A stretch of 64,000 nucleotides of DNA. Source: Verrucomicrobiales bacterium (GTDB lineage: Bacteria > Verrucomicrobiota > Verrucomicrobiae > Limisphaerales > UBA1100). The stretch is taken from contig PBLV01000044.1 in assembly GCA_002721895.1 (NCBI GenBank), forward strand, positions 1 to 64,000, in the 5' to 3' direction. The notes beneath the pieces are model-generated. The model saw only the letters and a program-made list of their open reading frames with translations, made no database searches and was not told the DNA's origin. Made by a program: the position numbers and the translations under genes. Below are positions 17,219 through 26,799 of this stretch, piece by piece (position 1 is the stretch's first letter; the number at the start of each line of letters is the position of its first letter).

Positions 17219-19612
17219 ATGCGCCTGACCTCATCCCTCCTGCTGACTCTGCTTGCTGCCGGGTTTCTGGCCGCCGTCTGGGCGCCCGCCAGCCACGCCG
17301 CCGAAACAGACCCGCCTTTCAGCGGAACATTGACTGTCAATGAACCGGATGGCCGCACCCGCACGGCGACCTACACCAAGGGCCTCCTTATCTCCGCAAC
17401 CGAACTACTGGAGAATGGCACGATCCAGATCGAGCGCACATTCAAGAACGGCCGAGAGATAAAACGTGTTGGTACCCGCAACGGCAATCCGTGGTTTGAG
17501 ATTGAATTTGCCCAACCGCCCGCCACCCCAGAGACAGCTGTCGCACCGCCAGTCATCCCGGCGCAACCCCGACCACCCGAGACCGTTGTTGATCCACCCG
17601 AGCCGCCCACGCCCACCAAGCCCACTTTGCCTCCTCCCCTAACCACCGACACTGCGCCCACGGCGCCGGCCGCCACGACTCCCGACAATACAACACAGCC
17701 GGAAACCGCCCAGCCCGGGCCGGAAACACCCCCCGCCCCGGCCACCAGCCTACCCGAAGACAACGCAACAACTTCCGCTCCCGGCACATCCCCCCAGACC
17801 GCCGAGGCAAATAATACCGCTCCGCAGGACAACACTGAGCCCAAGACACCCCTCGCCCCAGCAACTCCTGAGACCGCAACTGACCCCGAAAACAACAAAA
17901 CCTCTGAGCCCGTCGAACCAGCGCCAGCCTCCCCGGAAGAACCGAAAGCCCAAGCAAAAACTGACGACGGCGAACACGCCGATGACCATCACCGCCACGG
18001 CGTCCAAGGCAAAAAGCTGAGCGCGTTGTGGATCATCCCCTTCGCCGGCATGCTGCTTTCCATCGCCATCTTCCCCCTTGTGGCCCCTCATTTTTGGCAT
18101 GGCAATTACGGCAAAGTGGCCGCTGGCTGGATCGTCGTGTTTTGCATTCCGTTCCTGGCCACCTATAAGGGCGATGCTTTATACGAAATTTTGCACATCG
18201 TCCTACTCGACTACGTACCGTTCATCATCCTGCTCACCGCGCTCTTCACCGCAGCCGGCGGAATTTGTCTCAAGGGCTCCCTGCGCGGTTCCCCGGCGGT
18301 CAATACACTCATCCTTTTCATCGGCACTGTTCTGGCAAGCTGGATGGGCACCACCGGCGCAGCCATGCTCCTCATTCGCCCCATCCTTCGCGCCAACGCC
18401 TGGCGCAAGCATCAGGTTCATGTGGTGGTCTTCTTCATTTTCCTCGTCGCCAACATCGGCGGCTCCCTCACCCCCTTGGGCGATCCACCGCTATTTCTTG
18501 GGTTTTTAAAAGGCGTCGATTTCTTCTGGACCATGAAACTCCTGCCCGTCATGGCCCCTCTCGCCGTTGTGCTGCTGGTTGTCTTTTTTATCTTTGACTC
18601 CATCAAGTTCAAGGACGAGGGGCCACCGCCCGATGATGGCGAGAAACAACCCCTCAAGCTCGAGGGCACATTTAATTTTGTCATGATCGCCTGCATCATT
18701 GGCGCGATCCTTTTCTCCAAGTCCCTCGCCGACGGCACGTTCAAGGATCCTGAAGTGGGCAAAAAATTGGCGCCTCAAATCGAGCAGGCCGAGGCGAAGA
18801 TGAAAATGGCCAAGGATGATTTGAAATCCTACACGGAAGCAAACCCCGAGGGTCCTTTCGACGAATCCAACACGGAATACTTCGACCTCCGCAAAGGGCA
18901 CCTGCACGCCGTGGCAGACGTCAATGCCCTCCGCGCCAAAAAAACCCACGACGAGACCAAAGGCCTGCACATTTACGGGGTGATCGTCCCCTACTCCAAC
19001 CTTGTCCGTGACGGACTCATGCTCGTCATCGCGCTGATTAGCCTGTGGTACACCCCCATGTACCGCACCGAGAAGGATGATCACGGCCACGAAGTGCCCG
19101 CGCCCGGCGAGGAGGAAACCAACATCCGCGCCGCCAACGGTTTCACCTGGGAACCCATTCTCGAGGTGGCCAAACTGTTCATCGCTATCTTCATCTGCAT
19201 GATTCCCGCTCTGAAAATCCTGCAGGCCGGGGTGGACGGTGAACTGAAGAGTGTGGTGCTGGCCGTGCAATCCGAGACCAATGATCCCATCAACATGATG
19301 TACTTCTGGCTCACCGGCGTGCTGTCCAGTTTTCTGGACAACGCGCCAACCTACGTCGTGTTCTTCAACACTGCCGGCGGTGATCCCACCACCCTGATGG
19401 GGCCCATGGCCCAGACCCTTCTAGCCATCAGTTGCGGCGCCGTGTTCATGGGCGCCAACACCTACATCGGCAACGCCCCCAACTTCATGGTCAAGGCCAT
19501 CGCCGAGGAAAACGGCGTCAAGATGCCCAGTTTCTTCGGCTACATGGCATGGAGCGTGGCTATTCTGATACCGCCGTTTATTCTGGTAACACTGGTCTAC
19601 TTCCGAAGCTGA
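17219..19612 (+). CDS. Large Na+/H+ antiporter/CitMHS-type transporter with exported N-terminal extension
   Basis: 797 residues from ATG 17219. A signal peptide (residues 1-26, A-S-H-A end) is followed by a MORN/YwqK-like beta segment (about 30-95), then a Pro/Thr/Glu-rich linker of about 150 residues and a His-rich patch. From about residue 255 the membrane domain begins, with many helices and conserved stretches such as S-L-T-P-L-G-D-P-P-L-F. A charged cytoplasmic or periplasmic coiled loop lies at about 520-585. The membrane part resembles the sodium:proton antiporter/citrate transporter superfamily (NhaD/CitMHS). The transported ion is not certain. ORF extension upstream (from 17147) lacks a reason to be used. 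Confidence 0.8.
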   Translation: MRLTSSLLLTLLAAGFLAAVWAPASHAAETDPPFSGTLTVNEPDGRTRTATYTKGLLISATELLENGTIQIERTFKNGREIKRVGTRNGNPWFEIEFAQPPATPETAVAPPVIPAQPRPPETVVDPPEPPTPTKPTLPPPLTTDTAPTAPAATTPDNTTQPETAQPGPETPPAPATSLPEDNATTSAPGTSPQTAEANNTAPQDNTEPKTPLAPATPETATDPENNKTSEPVEPAPASPEEPKAQAKTDDGEHADDHHRHGVQGKKLSALWIIPFAGMLLSIAIFPLVAPHFWHGNYGKVAAGWIVVFCIPFLATYKGDALYEILHIVLLDYVPFIILLTALFTAAGGICLKGSLRGSPAVNTLILFIGTVLASWMGTTGAAMLLIRPILRANAWRKHQVHVVVFFIFLVANIGGSLTPLGDPPLFLGFLKGVDFFWTMKLLPVMAPLAVVLLVVFFIFDSIKFKDEGPPPDDGEKQPLKLEGTFNFVMIACIIGAILFSKSLADGTFKDPEVGKKLAPQIEQAEAKMKMAKDDLKSYTEANPEGPFDESNTEYFDLRKGHLHAVADVNALRAKKTHDETKGLHIYGVIVPYSNLVRDGLMLVIALISLWYTPMYRTEKDDHGHEVPAPGEEETNIRAANGFTWEPILEVAKLFIAIFICMIPALKILQAGVDGELKSVVLAVQSETNDPINMMYFWLTGVLSSFLDNAPTYVVFFNTAGGDPTTLMGPMAQTLLAISCGAVFMGANTYIGNAPNFMVKAIAEENGVKMPSFFGYMAWSVAILIPPFILVTLVYFRS

Positions 19613-19667
19613 TTAGAAAGGACCGGCTCGACCCCCAGCCTCGTTTGTGGCAGAAAGCCGCCCGCGC

Positions 19668-20969
19668 ATGCGGTTGCTTTACAACATCCTGTTCCCCCTC
19701 TTCTTCCTGTTTAGCGCGCCCTTTTATTTTTGGAAACTCCACCGCAGAGGCAATTGGCGGCAAGGCTTTGGCCAGCGGTTTGGCCGACACGATGACACGT
19801 TGAAACAAGCCCTTACCGGCCAGCGCGTCCTTTGGCTGCATGCCGTCAGTGTCGGGGAAGCCCTGCTTTGTGCGCGGCTGGTTGAAGTATTGCGGAACGA
19901 ATTCAAGGACTGGGCGCTGGTCGTCTCCACCACCACAACCACCGGGATGGGGGAACTGGAAAAACAACTGCCGCCGGAAATTCACCGGATCTATTTCCCA
20001 ATCGATCTAGCTCCCTGCGTCGCCGCCACCTTCAACACCATTCAGCCCGATGCCATCATTCTGGTTGAAGCGGAGATTTGGCCGAATTTCCTTTGGCGCG
20101 CCCGCCGCAACAACATCCCGGTGATCCTCGCCAACGCCCGTCTGTCCGACCGCTCGCAGCAGGGCTACCGCCGGTTTGGTTTCCTTTTTCGAGAACTCTT
20201 CGCCGCCCTTGCTGCGGTTGGGGCACAGAATGAAAATGATGCCCGTAGGCTCAGTGAAATTGGTTGCCACAGCGATGTGATCGAAATCACCGGCAGCATG
20301 AAATTTGACGGCGCAGCCGCTTCCAAAGAAAGCACCGTTGACGTGCCCAAGTTGCTCCGCAAACTCTGCACCAAAGACAACCCGCCTGTGTTGGTTGGCG
20401 GCAGCACTCACGAGGGCGAGGAACGTCTGCTCGCTGAAATGTTTCCGCGATTAAAGAAGATCTGCCCCGGCCTGTTGCTGGTGCTTGTGCCACGGCACTT
20501 TGAACGCGCGCGCGCCGTGGGCGAACAACTCCAAATGCTGGGCCAAGCCTACTGTCTCCGCAGTGAACTGAACAAGCCCACCGAAGCGGATTGCCTGGTG
20601 GTCGACAGCACGGGCGAACTGATGTCCTTCTATGAGACAGCAACCGTGGTCTTTGTGGGCAAAAGCATTACCGCGCGTGGCGGGCAAAACCCGATCGAAC
20701 CGGCCGCTCTGGGACGACCTATGGTGTTCGGCCCTCATATGCAGAACTTCCGGGCCGTGGCCCACGACTTCCTCGATGCCTCGGCCGCAGTTCAGATACA
20801 GAATGCCTCTGAATTGGAACCCGCCATTGCCGACCTCCTGAAGAATTCCGAAAAAAGAACCGCTCTGGGCGAAAACGCCCAAGCGGTCGTAGCCGCCAAT
20901 CAAGGGGCCACCGGCCGCACTGCCGACATGGCAGCGCGTGTGCTGAAATCTCTCGACGAACCAGCCTAG
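19668..20969 (+). CDS. waaA: 3-deoxy-D-manno-octulosonic acid (Kdo) transferase
   Basis: Transfers Kdo from CMP-Kdo to lipid A at the inner membrane, so the organism makes LPS. It has 433 residues from ATG 19668. An N-terminal membrane anchor (residues 4-24) is followed by the Glycos_transf_N domain, with H-A-V-S-V-G-E, and the second Rossmann half with the H-E-G-E-E motif and, toward the end, K-S-I-T-A-R-G-G-Q-N-P-I-E-P. This last motif is characteristic of WaaA. It lies 55 nt after the transporter gene. Its stop codon shares the CTAG palindrome with the stop of the convergent small gene. Confidence 0.95.
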   Translation: MRLLYNILFPLFFLFSAPFYFWKLHRRGNWRQGFGQRFGRHDDTLKQALTGQRVLWLHAVSVGEALLCARLVEVLRNEFKDWALVVSTTTTTGMGELEKQLPPEIHRIYFPIDLAPCVAATFNTIQPDAIILVEAEIWPNFLWRARRNNIPVILANARLSDRSQQGYRRFGFLFRELFAALAAVGAQNENDARRLSEIGCHSDVIEITGSMKFDGAAASKESTVDVPKLLRKLCTKDNPPVLVGGSTHEGEERLLAEMFPRLKKICPGLLLVLVPRHFERARAVGEQLQMLGQAYCLRSELNKPTEADCLVVDSTGELMSFYETATVVFVGKSITARGGQNPIEPAALGRPMVFGPHMQNFRAVAHDFLDASAAVQIQNASELEPAIADLLKNSEKRTALGENAQAVVAANQGATGRTADMAARVLKSLDEPA

Positions 20970-21283
20970 ACAGTCGCAACCGCCTTGGCACGCGCGCGCA
21001 TCATCTTCTTGATGCCATCGCGCTGGCCATCCTGCAGCATTCGCCACATTTGGATGACCTCCTCGTGCGTCACGTTCTTGCGGATCATCCGCTTCGCGTC
21101 TTCACCGTTGTAAAACTCGACGAATCCGTTTTCGTAAACGTCCAGTTTCCACCCCTCATCATCATGCAGTTGGATGTTGAGGTATTCCGTGCCTGGAGTC
21201 TCAAGCTCCTCCAGAATCGACAGAACTTCACCCGTGCTCGGGTCCGTATAAACCACGCCTTGCTTGGCGAGATAAGTTGTCAT
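20966..21283 (-). CDS. Small conserved-looking protein, unknown function
   Basis: 105 residues from ATG 21283, which is preceded by a purine-rich GGGGGGTGG. A longer frame (from 21376) is open but its start is poorer. The sequence is acidic in its first half and basic at the end (A-R-A-K-A-V). The centre reads Y-L-N-I-Q-L-H-D-D-E-G-W-K-L-D-V-Y. No catalytic motif is visible and I do not recognise it. The upstream 135 bp include a small stem (GCAGG ... CCTGC, about 21330-21346) in the leader and a TTGACC on the minus strand that could be a -35. Confidence 0.6.
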   Translation of the reverse strand: MTTYLAKQGVVYTDPSTGEVLSILEELETPGTEYLNIQLHDDEGWKLDVYENGFVEFYNGEDAKRMIRKNVTHEEVIQMWRMLQDGQRDGIKKMMRARAKAVATV

Positions 21284-21419
21284 TTCCACCCCCCTTGTTG
21301 TTGTTCCCTTGTACCTTTTCGCAGGCGAAAACCTGCCTCCTTGACCGACTAAAGAAAATAATTGTCCGTGGGTCAAGCTTAAAGACTTTTCATCCTCCTC
21401 AAAATTGAAAACGGATGTA

Positions 21420-22304
21420 TTATAAAAGATTCGGTTGCCGCGCGGACTCTAGTTCGGTCAAAAACCCGCGGAACCCCCAGCGCGTGTACAGGGCGTGAAG
21501 GCGGGCATAATCGCCGTCACTGGGAACCAGACTGGCAGGTGCCGTGGGAACAGGAAGATCTTCACGCAGCCGAACAAGATCTTGATTGCGTCGCAGGTCA
21601 TCCGCCAGTTCGCGCAACGGCTCCCGGAAGCGCTCTGGCGTCACCTCGTCAATCCCCTCCAGCAATGTATCCAGCGTTTCAAATTCTGCAAGCCACTTGG
21701 CCGCCGTCTTGGGGCCGACGCCAGGCACACCGGGAATATCATCCACCGCATCACCCACGAGGCTGAGCCAGTCAACAATCTGCTCGGGCCGCACTCCGGT
21801 CTTGTCGATGACCTGGCCGTCCCTCCAGACGGCACCTGTCTTGTCGTTAGGGTTCAGCAGGCCAATTCGATCATTGATGAGCTGAAAAAAATCCTTGTCT
21901 GCACTGGCAATGACCACTGCCTGACCGGAAGCCTCGGCACGCCGGGCGAGGGTGGCGATAATGTCATCCGCCTCCACCCCTTCCTCACAAATGGAAGCAA
22001 TCCCAGATGCCTCAAGCCATTCCACCATGCCATCCAGTTGAACCTCCATGGCATCGGGCATTGGGTCACGCTCGGACTTGTAGCCCGGCAATAACTCCGT
22101 ACGTTCCTCGTCCAGCCCGCCATCCCAAACCACAGCAATTTGAGTGGGCTCCACCCGCTCACGATCACGATGGAACGCCTTCAGAAACCCAAAGATCGCA
22201 TTAGTGGGCGCACCATCCGGCCCCGTCAGGTTGCGAATGGCGTAGAAAGCGCGATAGGCGGCGGCGTGGCCGTCGATCAGCAGCAGGGTCTCACGGTCGG
22301 GCAT
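21420..22304 (-). CDS. Stand-alone 5'-3' exonuclease/flap endonuclease (PolA N-domain type)
   Basis: 294 residues matching the 5' nuclease domain of DNA polymerase I without a polymerase part. It has L-L-I-D-G-H-A-A-A-Y-R-A-F-Y-A at the N-terminus, the acidic metal-site clusters E-A-D-D-I-I-A-T-L and S-A-D-K-D-F-F-Q-L, and a helix-hairpin-helix G-V-P-G-V-G-P-K-T-A. Such proteins remove RNA primers or process flaps. It starts 4 nt after the secretin stop, so it is the last gene of the pilus-type operon by spacing. A functional link is doubtful; read-through co-transcription is more likely. Confidence 0.9.
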   Translation of the reverse strand: MPDRETLLLIDGHAAAYRAFYAIRNLTGPDGAPTNAIFGFLKAFHRDRERVEPTQIAVVWDGGLDEERTELLPGYKSERDPMPDAMEVQLDGMVEWLEASGIASICEEGVEADDIIATLARRAEASGQAVVIASADKDFFQLINDRIGLLNPNDKTGAVWRDGQVIDKTGVRPEQIVDWLSLVGDAVDDIPGVPGVGPKTAAKWLAEFETLDTLLEGIDEVTPERFREPLRELADDLRRNQDLVRLREDLPVPTAPASLVPSDGDYARLHALYTRWGFRGFLTELESARQPNLL

Positions 22305-22308
22305 GGCC

Positions 22309-25300
22309 TCAAGGCTGCAGGCCGAGGTGATTGGGAACCTCGCCTTCGGGCTGGCGCATGAAAGGCAGTGTTTCCTCGGTATTCACGGGGTTGCCCGCAG
22401 GATCCACGATGGTGCTGGTCACGTAAATGTTCATGTTCTTCTTCTTTCGCTGCGTGCTCTCGCCGCGGAACAAGCCGCCGATGAAAGGCATGTCGCCGAG
22501 GAACGGCAGGCTGTCCTTGTGGGAAATAACCGTCTCGGAAATCATACCGCCAATGGAAATGGTGTAGCCATCCCAAACCACGCAGTCAACATTCACGGTG
22601 CGAGTGCGAAAGCGCGGCAACGCAATGGGCTGGGTGACCACGTTGCCGCCGGCAAAGGCGGTGGCCTCAAAGGAGGTATCCTCATAGCCGAGGAACTCTG
22701 TGAACGTCGGCTGCACCTGCATTTCAATGGTGAACATGTCAGAGCCCACATAGGGAACGGCGGCAAATTGCGGACCGAAGTTGCCGGAGGAAATGTTGGG
22801 CATCATCGCCCCCGCACCGCCGCCGCCAAACTGGCCGGGCGTAAAGGCGGGGGTGACGCCAGTCACAATGTAGCGTTGGTCCTGCACATTCAATTGGGCC
22901 GGCCGACCACTGACTGTGATGATCTCGGGTGAGGAAAGCACATCAACGCCCTCCTTGTCGCTCATAGCATTGAGCACCATGCGGAACTGTGGGTCGGTCA
23001 GGATGCCCGTAAGCGTGAGCATGGGGTTGCCATGCTGTTTGAAATTGGATGTGAGATGATTGTCCGTGGACTTGGGCGGGATCGAGTTGGGTGAAGGCAC
23101 GAACTGATTACCCTGCAGGATGCCGGGGAATGGGAAAAATCCACTCGGATTGTTGGCCGTGGGCTGGCCGATGTAGGTGGGTGCCGTACCGGGCGCGACG
23201 ATCAACTTCTCGCCACCAATGCCGAGGTTGCCCAGATACCACTCAAATCCGAGGGCATCGTTGTCGTCATACTCAATCTCGGCAAACTTTGCCTGCATTT
23301 TCACGAGCGGCGCGGTGGCGTTGAACACATCCAGAATCTGCTCCACCATTTCCAAGTCGCTCAAGGGGCCACGCACGAGCATGATGCCGCGCCGGTCATT
23401 GAAGAATACGCGGACGTTCAGGCCATAGGTTTGTCGAAACAAATTCTCGATGGCCTGCGAGGCGGCTGTATTCGCCAGCAAAGCGTTGCCTCCGCCACCG
23501 GGGCCACCGCCAGGCGCACCGCCGCCGGGCCCGGGTCCACCGGGGCCAGGCGCACCACCGCCAGGGCCGGGGCCGGGCGCAATGCCAAATTGCAGGTCAT
23601 TCCCTGTCTGCTTGTAATAGGAACCATCGCCGCTCGCCGCCGGCCGGCCAGTGTTGCCATTGAGTGAGACCTGCTGGGGCAGATTATGGGCCCGGACAGG
23701 GGTGAGCTTGACCCCCTCGTTTTTCAACTCGTCCAGCCGGGTCTTGTGATCCGGCAAGCCAAAGCCACTCATGACTGCGCTGGCGTTGATCTGAAATTTT
23801 CGGGTGAACATCTTCTCCTCTTCCGGCCCGCGATAGGCAAACGTAACCCCAAAACTTGATACCTGATGATGAATGGGAACATTGAAGGATTCACTGATGG
23901 CCGCAATCAGTTCGCCGACATTCAGACCACGCAGGGGAGTGGTCAGGCCCCGGATTTGGACGTTACGAGGGTCAAAGGTTTCTCCGTCAGCCAGTGATGG
24001 CGCTGGCTGGACGGGCTTGGGTTGGGGAGCCACGGGCGCGACAGGCACCGCCGGCTTGGCACCGGATGGTTGCCCAGCCGAGGCACTTCCCTCTGACGGG
24101 ACATCCGGCAACAGTGGCAAGCCAAAGGCGTCCACGCGAGGGCGGGGACCTCCGGCAAGTGGCAGCCCGACGGGACGCTGGGCTTGCCGGGCTTTCTCCG
24201 GAATGGTCGTGTTGATACGGAAATTGATACCCCTTTTCTCCGGGTCAGCATCGCGCACGGCTTGATCCAAAAGAGTGACCACTTCATCCAAGGTTAGGCC
24301 ATTGAGGGCCCGTATTTCCGGCACTTGGATGGACTGCAGCTTTTGGTGAATGCGCGCCGCGCCAAGGTTTTGCTGCACGCTGGACTGGAACTTGGGCATC
24401 AGGCCGCCCATGGGCCCGCCACCGCCTCCAATGGGCGAGGACTGGATATTCAGGCCCTTGGGTCCGCGGTAGAACGGGTTGGGCACGGGCAGGTTGTGCC
24501 GGCGGTCGTCATCAATCCAGATCTCGTTGACCTTGTGGACGCGCTCGCGAAACTGCTGCTGGCGGCGTTTGTCGGTGATCTTGATGCGAACGTTGTGGAT
24601 TTGCTTGAGGTAATGCTCGGCGCGTCCTTCCAACGGGTCGAGGTAGATGACGCGCTCGAAATATTTGTAGGCGTTGTCGTAATCCTTGGCGTCGAAGAGA
24701 ATCATCCCGTCGCGCAGCAATCGTTCAATCTCCGCCTGGTTGCCCCTGATTTCCGCCAACCGCGTGAGGGCATCGCGCGAGGGGCTGCGCCGCTTGAAGT
24801 CCGCCTTCATCCTCTCCACCTGCCGCCCCAAATCGGCGGCCTGCGCGAGATAAAGCCGCGTTGATTCCGCCTCGGGCATCCACGCGCCCAACTCAGCCAA
24901 GGCGATCAAGGCCTCGTCGAATCGGCCATTGTCGCGCTGGTCTTGCAAGACCGAGCGGGCCTTCTGCAGCTGAATACGCGTGAGACCCTCCGCCAAGGGC
25001 TTGATTTCCGCGGCGGGCATGAAGGGCATTACTTCATCATCCTGCATTTTCTTGAATGCGAAGATGTACATGTCCACGGCATCCTTGATGCGCCCCTCTT
25101 TTTCAGCGGTCTGCGCGGTCATGATCCACGTGTTGAGAAGGTTGCGGTTTTCCTCAATTACTTCCGCTAAAAAGGGTGGGCCAATGGGCTCGGGTTGGGG
25201 AGGCTTGTTGGCGGCGGCACGGGCGGCCTCCAACCGGCGACGCTCTTCCTGAATGATCCGGGGAATGTCCAGATTGGGCGCGGGCACCGGCGGCGGTGCG

Positions 25301-25455
25301 GCCGCAGCCTGTAGTCGAAGCCCCCCGGAAATTGCCACGCAAAAAATAATCAACCGTGAAGCTAAGACACGGCACAAGTGTGTTATCTGTCCTGAATACA
25401 CAATACCCTCCTTGTATTGCAAAAGCAGCTTCACTGTAGCGTTACGCAAGGGCAT
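22309..25455 (-). CDS. Outer-membrane secretin, PilQ/GspD family (Amuc_1098-like)
   Basis: 1048 residues. A signal-like hydrophobic segment (about residues 30-50) is followed by a Pro-rich and helical region with TPR-like pairs (about 60-330), then secretin N-type domains (G-L-T-L-D-E-V-V-T-L-L-D-Q-A, and later G-L-N-V-G-E-L-I-A-A-I-S). A Gly/Pro-rich linker spans about residues 625-655, and the secretin core follows (V-D-V-L-S-S-P-E-I-I-T near 880). The C-terminus carries G-M-I-S-E-T-V and the L-P-F-L-G-D-M-P-F-I-G-G-L-F motif. It would form the outer-membrane pore of a type IV pilus or type II secretion-like machine. The start is uncertain: no Shine-Dalgarno is visible, and GTG starts further in are possible. 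Confidence 0.9.
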   Translation of the reverse strand: MPLRNATVKLLLQYKEGIVYSGQITHLCRVLASRLIIFCVAISGGLRLQAAAAPPPVPAPNLDIPRIIQEERRRLEAARAAANKPPQPEPIGPPFLAEVIEENRNLLNTWIMTAQTAEKEGRIKDAVDMYIFAFKKMQDDEVMPFMPAAEIKPLAEGLTRIQLQKARSVLQDQRDNGRFDEALIALAELGAWMPEAESTRLYLAQAADLGRQVERMKADFKRRSPSRDALTRLAEIRGNQAEIERLLRDGMILFDAKDYDNAYKYFERVIYLDPLEGRAEHYLKQIHNVRIKITDKRRQQQFRERVHKVNEIWIDDDRRHNLPVPNPFYRGPKGLNIQSSPIGGGGGPMGGLMPKFQSSVQQNLGAARIHQKLQSIQVPEIRALNGLTLDEVVTLLDQAVRDADPEKRGINFRINTTIPEKARQAQRPVGLPLAGGPRPRVDAFGLPLLPDVPSEGSASAGQPSGAKPAVPVAPVAPQPKPVQPAPSLADGETFDPRNVQIRGLTTPLRGLNVGELIAAISESFNVPIHHQVSSFGVTFAYRGPEEEKMFTRKFQINASAVMSGFGLPDHKTRLDELKNEGVKLTPVRAHNLPQQVSLNGNTGRPAASGDGSYYKQTGNDLQFGIAPGPGPGGGAPGPGGPGPGGGAPGGGPGGGGNALLANTAASQAIENLFRQTYGLNVRVFFNDRRGIMLVRGPLSDLEMVEQILDVFNATAPLVKMQAKFAEIEYDDNDALGFEWYLGNLGIGGEKLIVAPGTAPTYIGQPTANNPSGFFPFPGILQGNQFVPSPNSIPPKSTDNHLTSNFKQHGNPMLTLTGILTDPQFRMVLNAMSDKEGVDVLSSPEIITVSGRPAQLNVQDQRYIVTGVTPAFTPGQFGGGGAGAMMPNISSGNFGPQFAAVPYVGSDMFTIEMQVQPTFTEFLGYEDTSFEATAFAGGNVVTQPIALPRFRTRTVNVDCVVWDGYTISIGGMISETVISHKDSLPFLGDMPFIGGLFRGESTQRKKKNMNIYVTSTIVDPAGNPVNTEETLPFMRQPEGEVPNHLGLQP

Positions 25456-25477
25456 GGCAAGCTTACGGGTTTAAAAG

Positions 25478-25486
25478 TTATTCACA
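25478..25486 (+). promoter_or_regulatory. DnaA-box-type 9-mer TTATTCACA
   Basis: A perfect match to the E. coli consensus TTATNCACA, in the 37-nt gap between the Amuc_1099-position gene and the secretin gene, next to a TTTAAA. Chance occurrence is possible; it is listed because two more copies lie in other intergenic gaps of this window. Confidence 0.3.
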
Positions 25487-25492
25487 GCATCA

Positions 25493-26791
25493 CTAGCCAC
25501 CCCCCATGCCGGGAATGGGCAGACGGTACTTCCGCTCGCGCGTGGGATCGGTTTGAGGGGTCAGCAGGGGGTCTTTGCCCAAATGCACATGAGTGGTTGT
25601 AACGGCTTCAACAACGTAAACCTGCCCGTCAATGAACAGCTTCCGACCCGGTCTGCAGGCAGGGATAAGAAACCGGTGGTTGGTGCCACGGCCGTACTCC
25701 AAGTCAATAAAATCTCCCCGCGGAATCGTATAGCCCAGTTGCGGGGCGAAGTTGACACAGGCCCCTTCCTTCTGGCCCGGCCGTAGGACATAAGCGGGTA
25801 ACGGAGGTATTTTGCCATCCCCAAAATGAATGACCCGGTTTGAGGGATACAGATACAGGCGCAGCTTGAAGGCATGATTGCGGGACCCCCGCTGGCCGGT
25901 GACTTCGTAAAAATGCGCCACCATGCGCTCAGGGTGGCAAAGAGGATCCGTCATGGTTGCGTAGTATGGCGGATCCGAAGCGCCGATCTGGGCGGCCCAG
26001 TTTTCCCGTTGGGCCAGGGAAGCCTCGTTGATGTGTTTCAAAATCGTGTTCTCAAATTTGTCCGGCACCAGATCGTAGGTTCGTTGTAAATAATTCGTGT
26101 GCAGCACGTTGGTCACACCGGCACGCATAATGTTGGTCACGTTCAACCAGTCCGGGTGCATTGGAACACTGCTTGCCCTAAGGGTTGGCTGTCCTCTCTG
26201 GCCAGGTCCCACCACAATCATGTTCGTCGTGGGCAGGAAGGGATGCAGTTGTGGCGCCTGATAGAGCAAGGCGTTGGTGGTCTGGTAGCGAAAATATTCG
26301 TCCGTAACGGTCAGATAATGACCAATAATGCTGCCGGATGGGTTGAGCCGCACCTCGGCCCAGATGCGCATGTTAAGCGAGTAGGGACGGCCCGCCACCG
26401 ACAGGGCCTCAATTCCACGTTTGCGATCCCCGTCATCCGCGCGAAATATGCCGAGGCTGGAATTGGTCAGCCATTCCTCAGGCGAAAACAGGAAATGGTT
26501 GCTGATGCCCTTGAGCAGTTTCAGGCGGGGCGTCTTGTTGGTATTGGTGGCCGCGTTGATGGATGCGTGCAATTCCCTGACCTCCTCCTCCTGCACCATG
26601 GGCCCGCCGGGCTGGATGACTTTTTTCTCAGTCGGAACCTGCTTGAGTATATCCTCCACATCGGTATTTCGAGCCAACATTTTGGTTACGGCGAAATACC
26701 CCAAGGCACCCAAGGCTCCCAGCAGGATGATCTTCTCCAGATGATCCAGAACGACCTTGGCCTTGTCCAAGTATGGCTTCAGTTGCTCCAT
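25493..26791 (-). CDS. Pilus-locus membrane-anchored protein (Amuc_1099 position)
   Basis: 432 residues. A single membrane helix at residues 21-39 (I-I-L-L-G-A-L-G-A-L-G-Y) follows a short cytoplasmic helix; the rest is expected in the periplasm. No known family is recognised. It sits between the PilO-like protein and the secretin, the place held by the pilotin/PilP-like component in type IV pilus operons and by Amuc_1099 in Akkermansia. The C-terminal third is beta-rich (F-I-D-L-E-Y-G-R-G-T-N-H-R-F-L-I-P, then L-F-I-D-G-Q-V-Y-V-V-E-A-V), suitable for docking to a secretin. The stop is 37 nt before the secretin start. Confidence 0.7.
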   Translation of the reverse strand: MEQLKPYLDKAKVVLDHLEKIILLGALGALGYFAVTKMLARNTDVEDILKQVPTEKKVIQPGGPMVQEEEVRELHASINAATNTNKTPRLKLLKGISNHFLFSPEEWLTNSSLGIFRADDGDRKRGIEALSVAGRPYSLNMRIWAEVRLNPSGSIIGHYLTVTDEYFRYQTTNALLYQAPQLHPFLPTTNMIVVGPGQRGQPTLRASSVPMHPDWLNVTNIMRAGVTNVLHTNYLQRTYDLVPDKFENTILKHINEASLAQRENWAAQIGASDPPYYATMTDPLCHPERMVAHFYEVTGQRGSRNHAFKLRLYLYPSNRVIHFGDGKIPPLPAYVLRPGQKEGACVNFAPQLGYTIPRGDFIDLEYGRGTNHRFLIPACRPGRKLFIDGQVYVVEAVTTTHVHLGKDPLLTPQTDPTRERKYRLPIPGMGGG

Positions 26792-26799
26792 GACTGGGC

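Noticed and set aside
23491..23580. Collagen-like Gly-Pro stretch in the secretin
   Set aside because: The triplet pattern is irregular and short; a flexible linker is the simpler reading.
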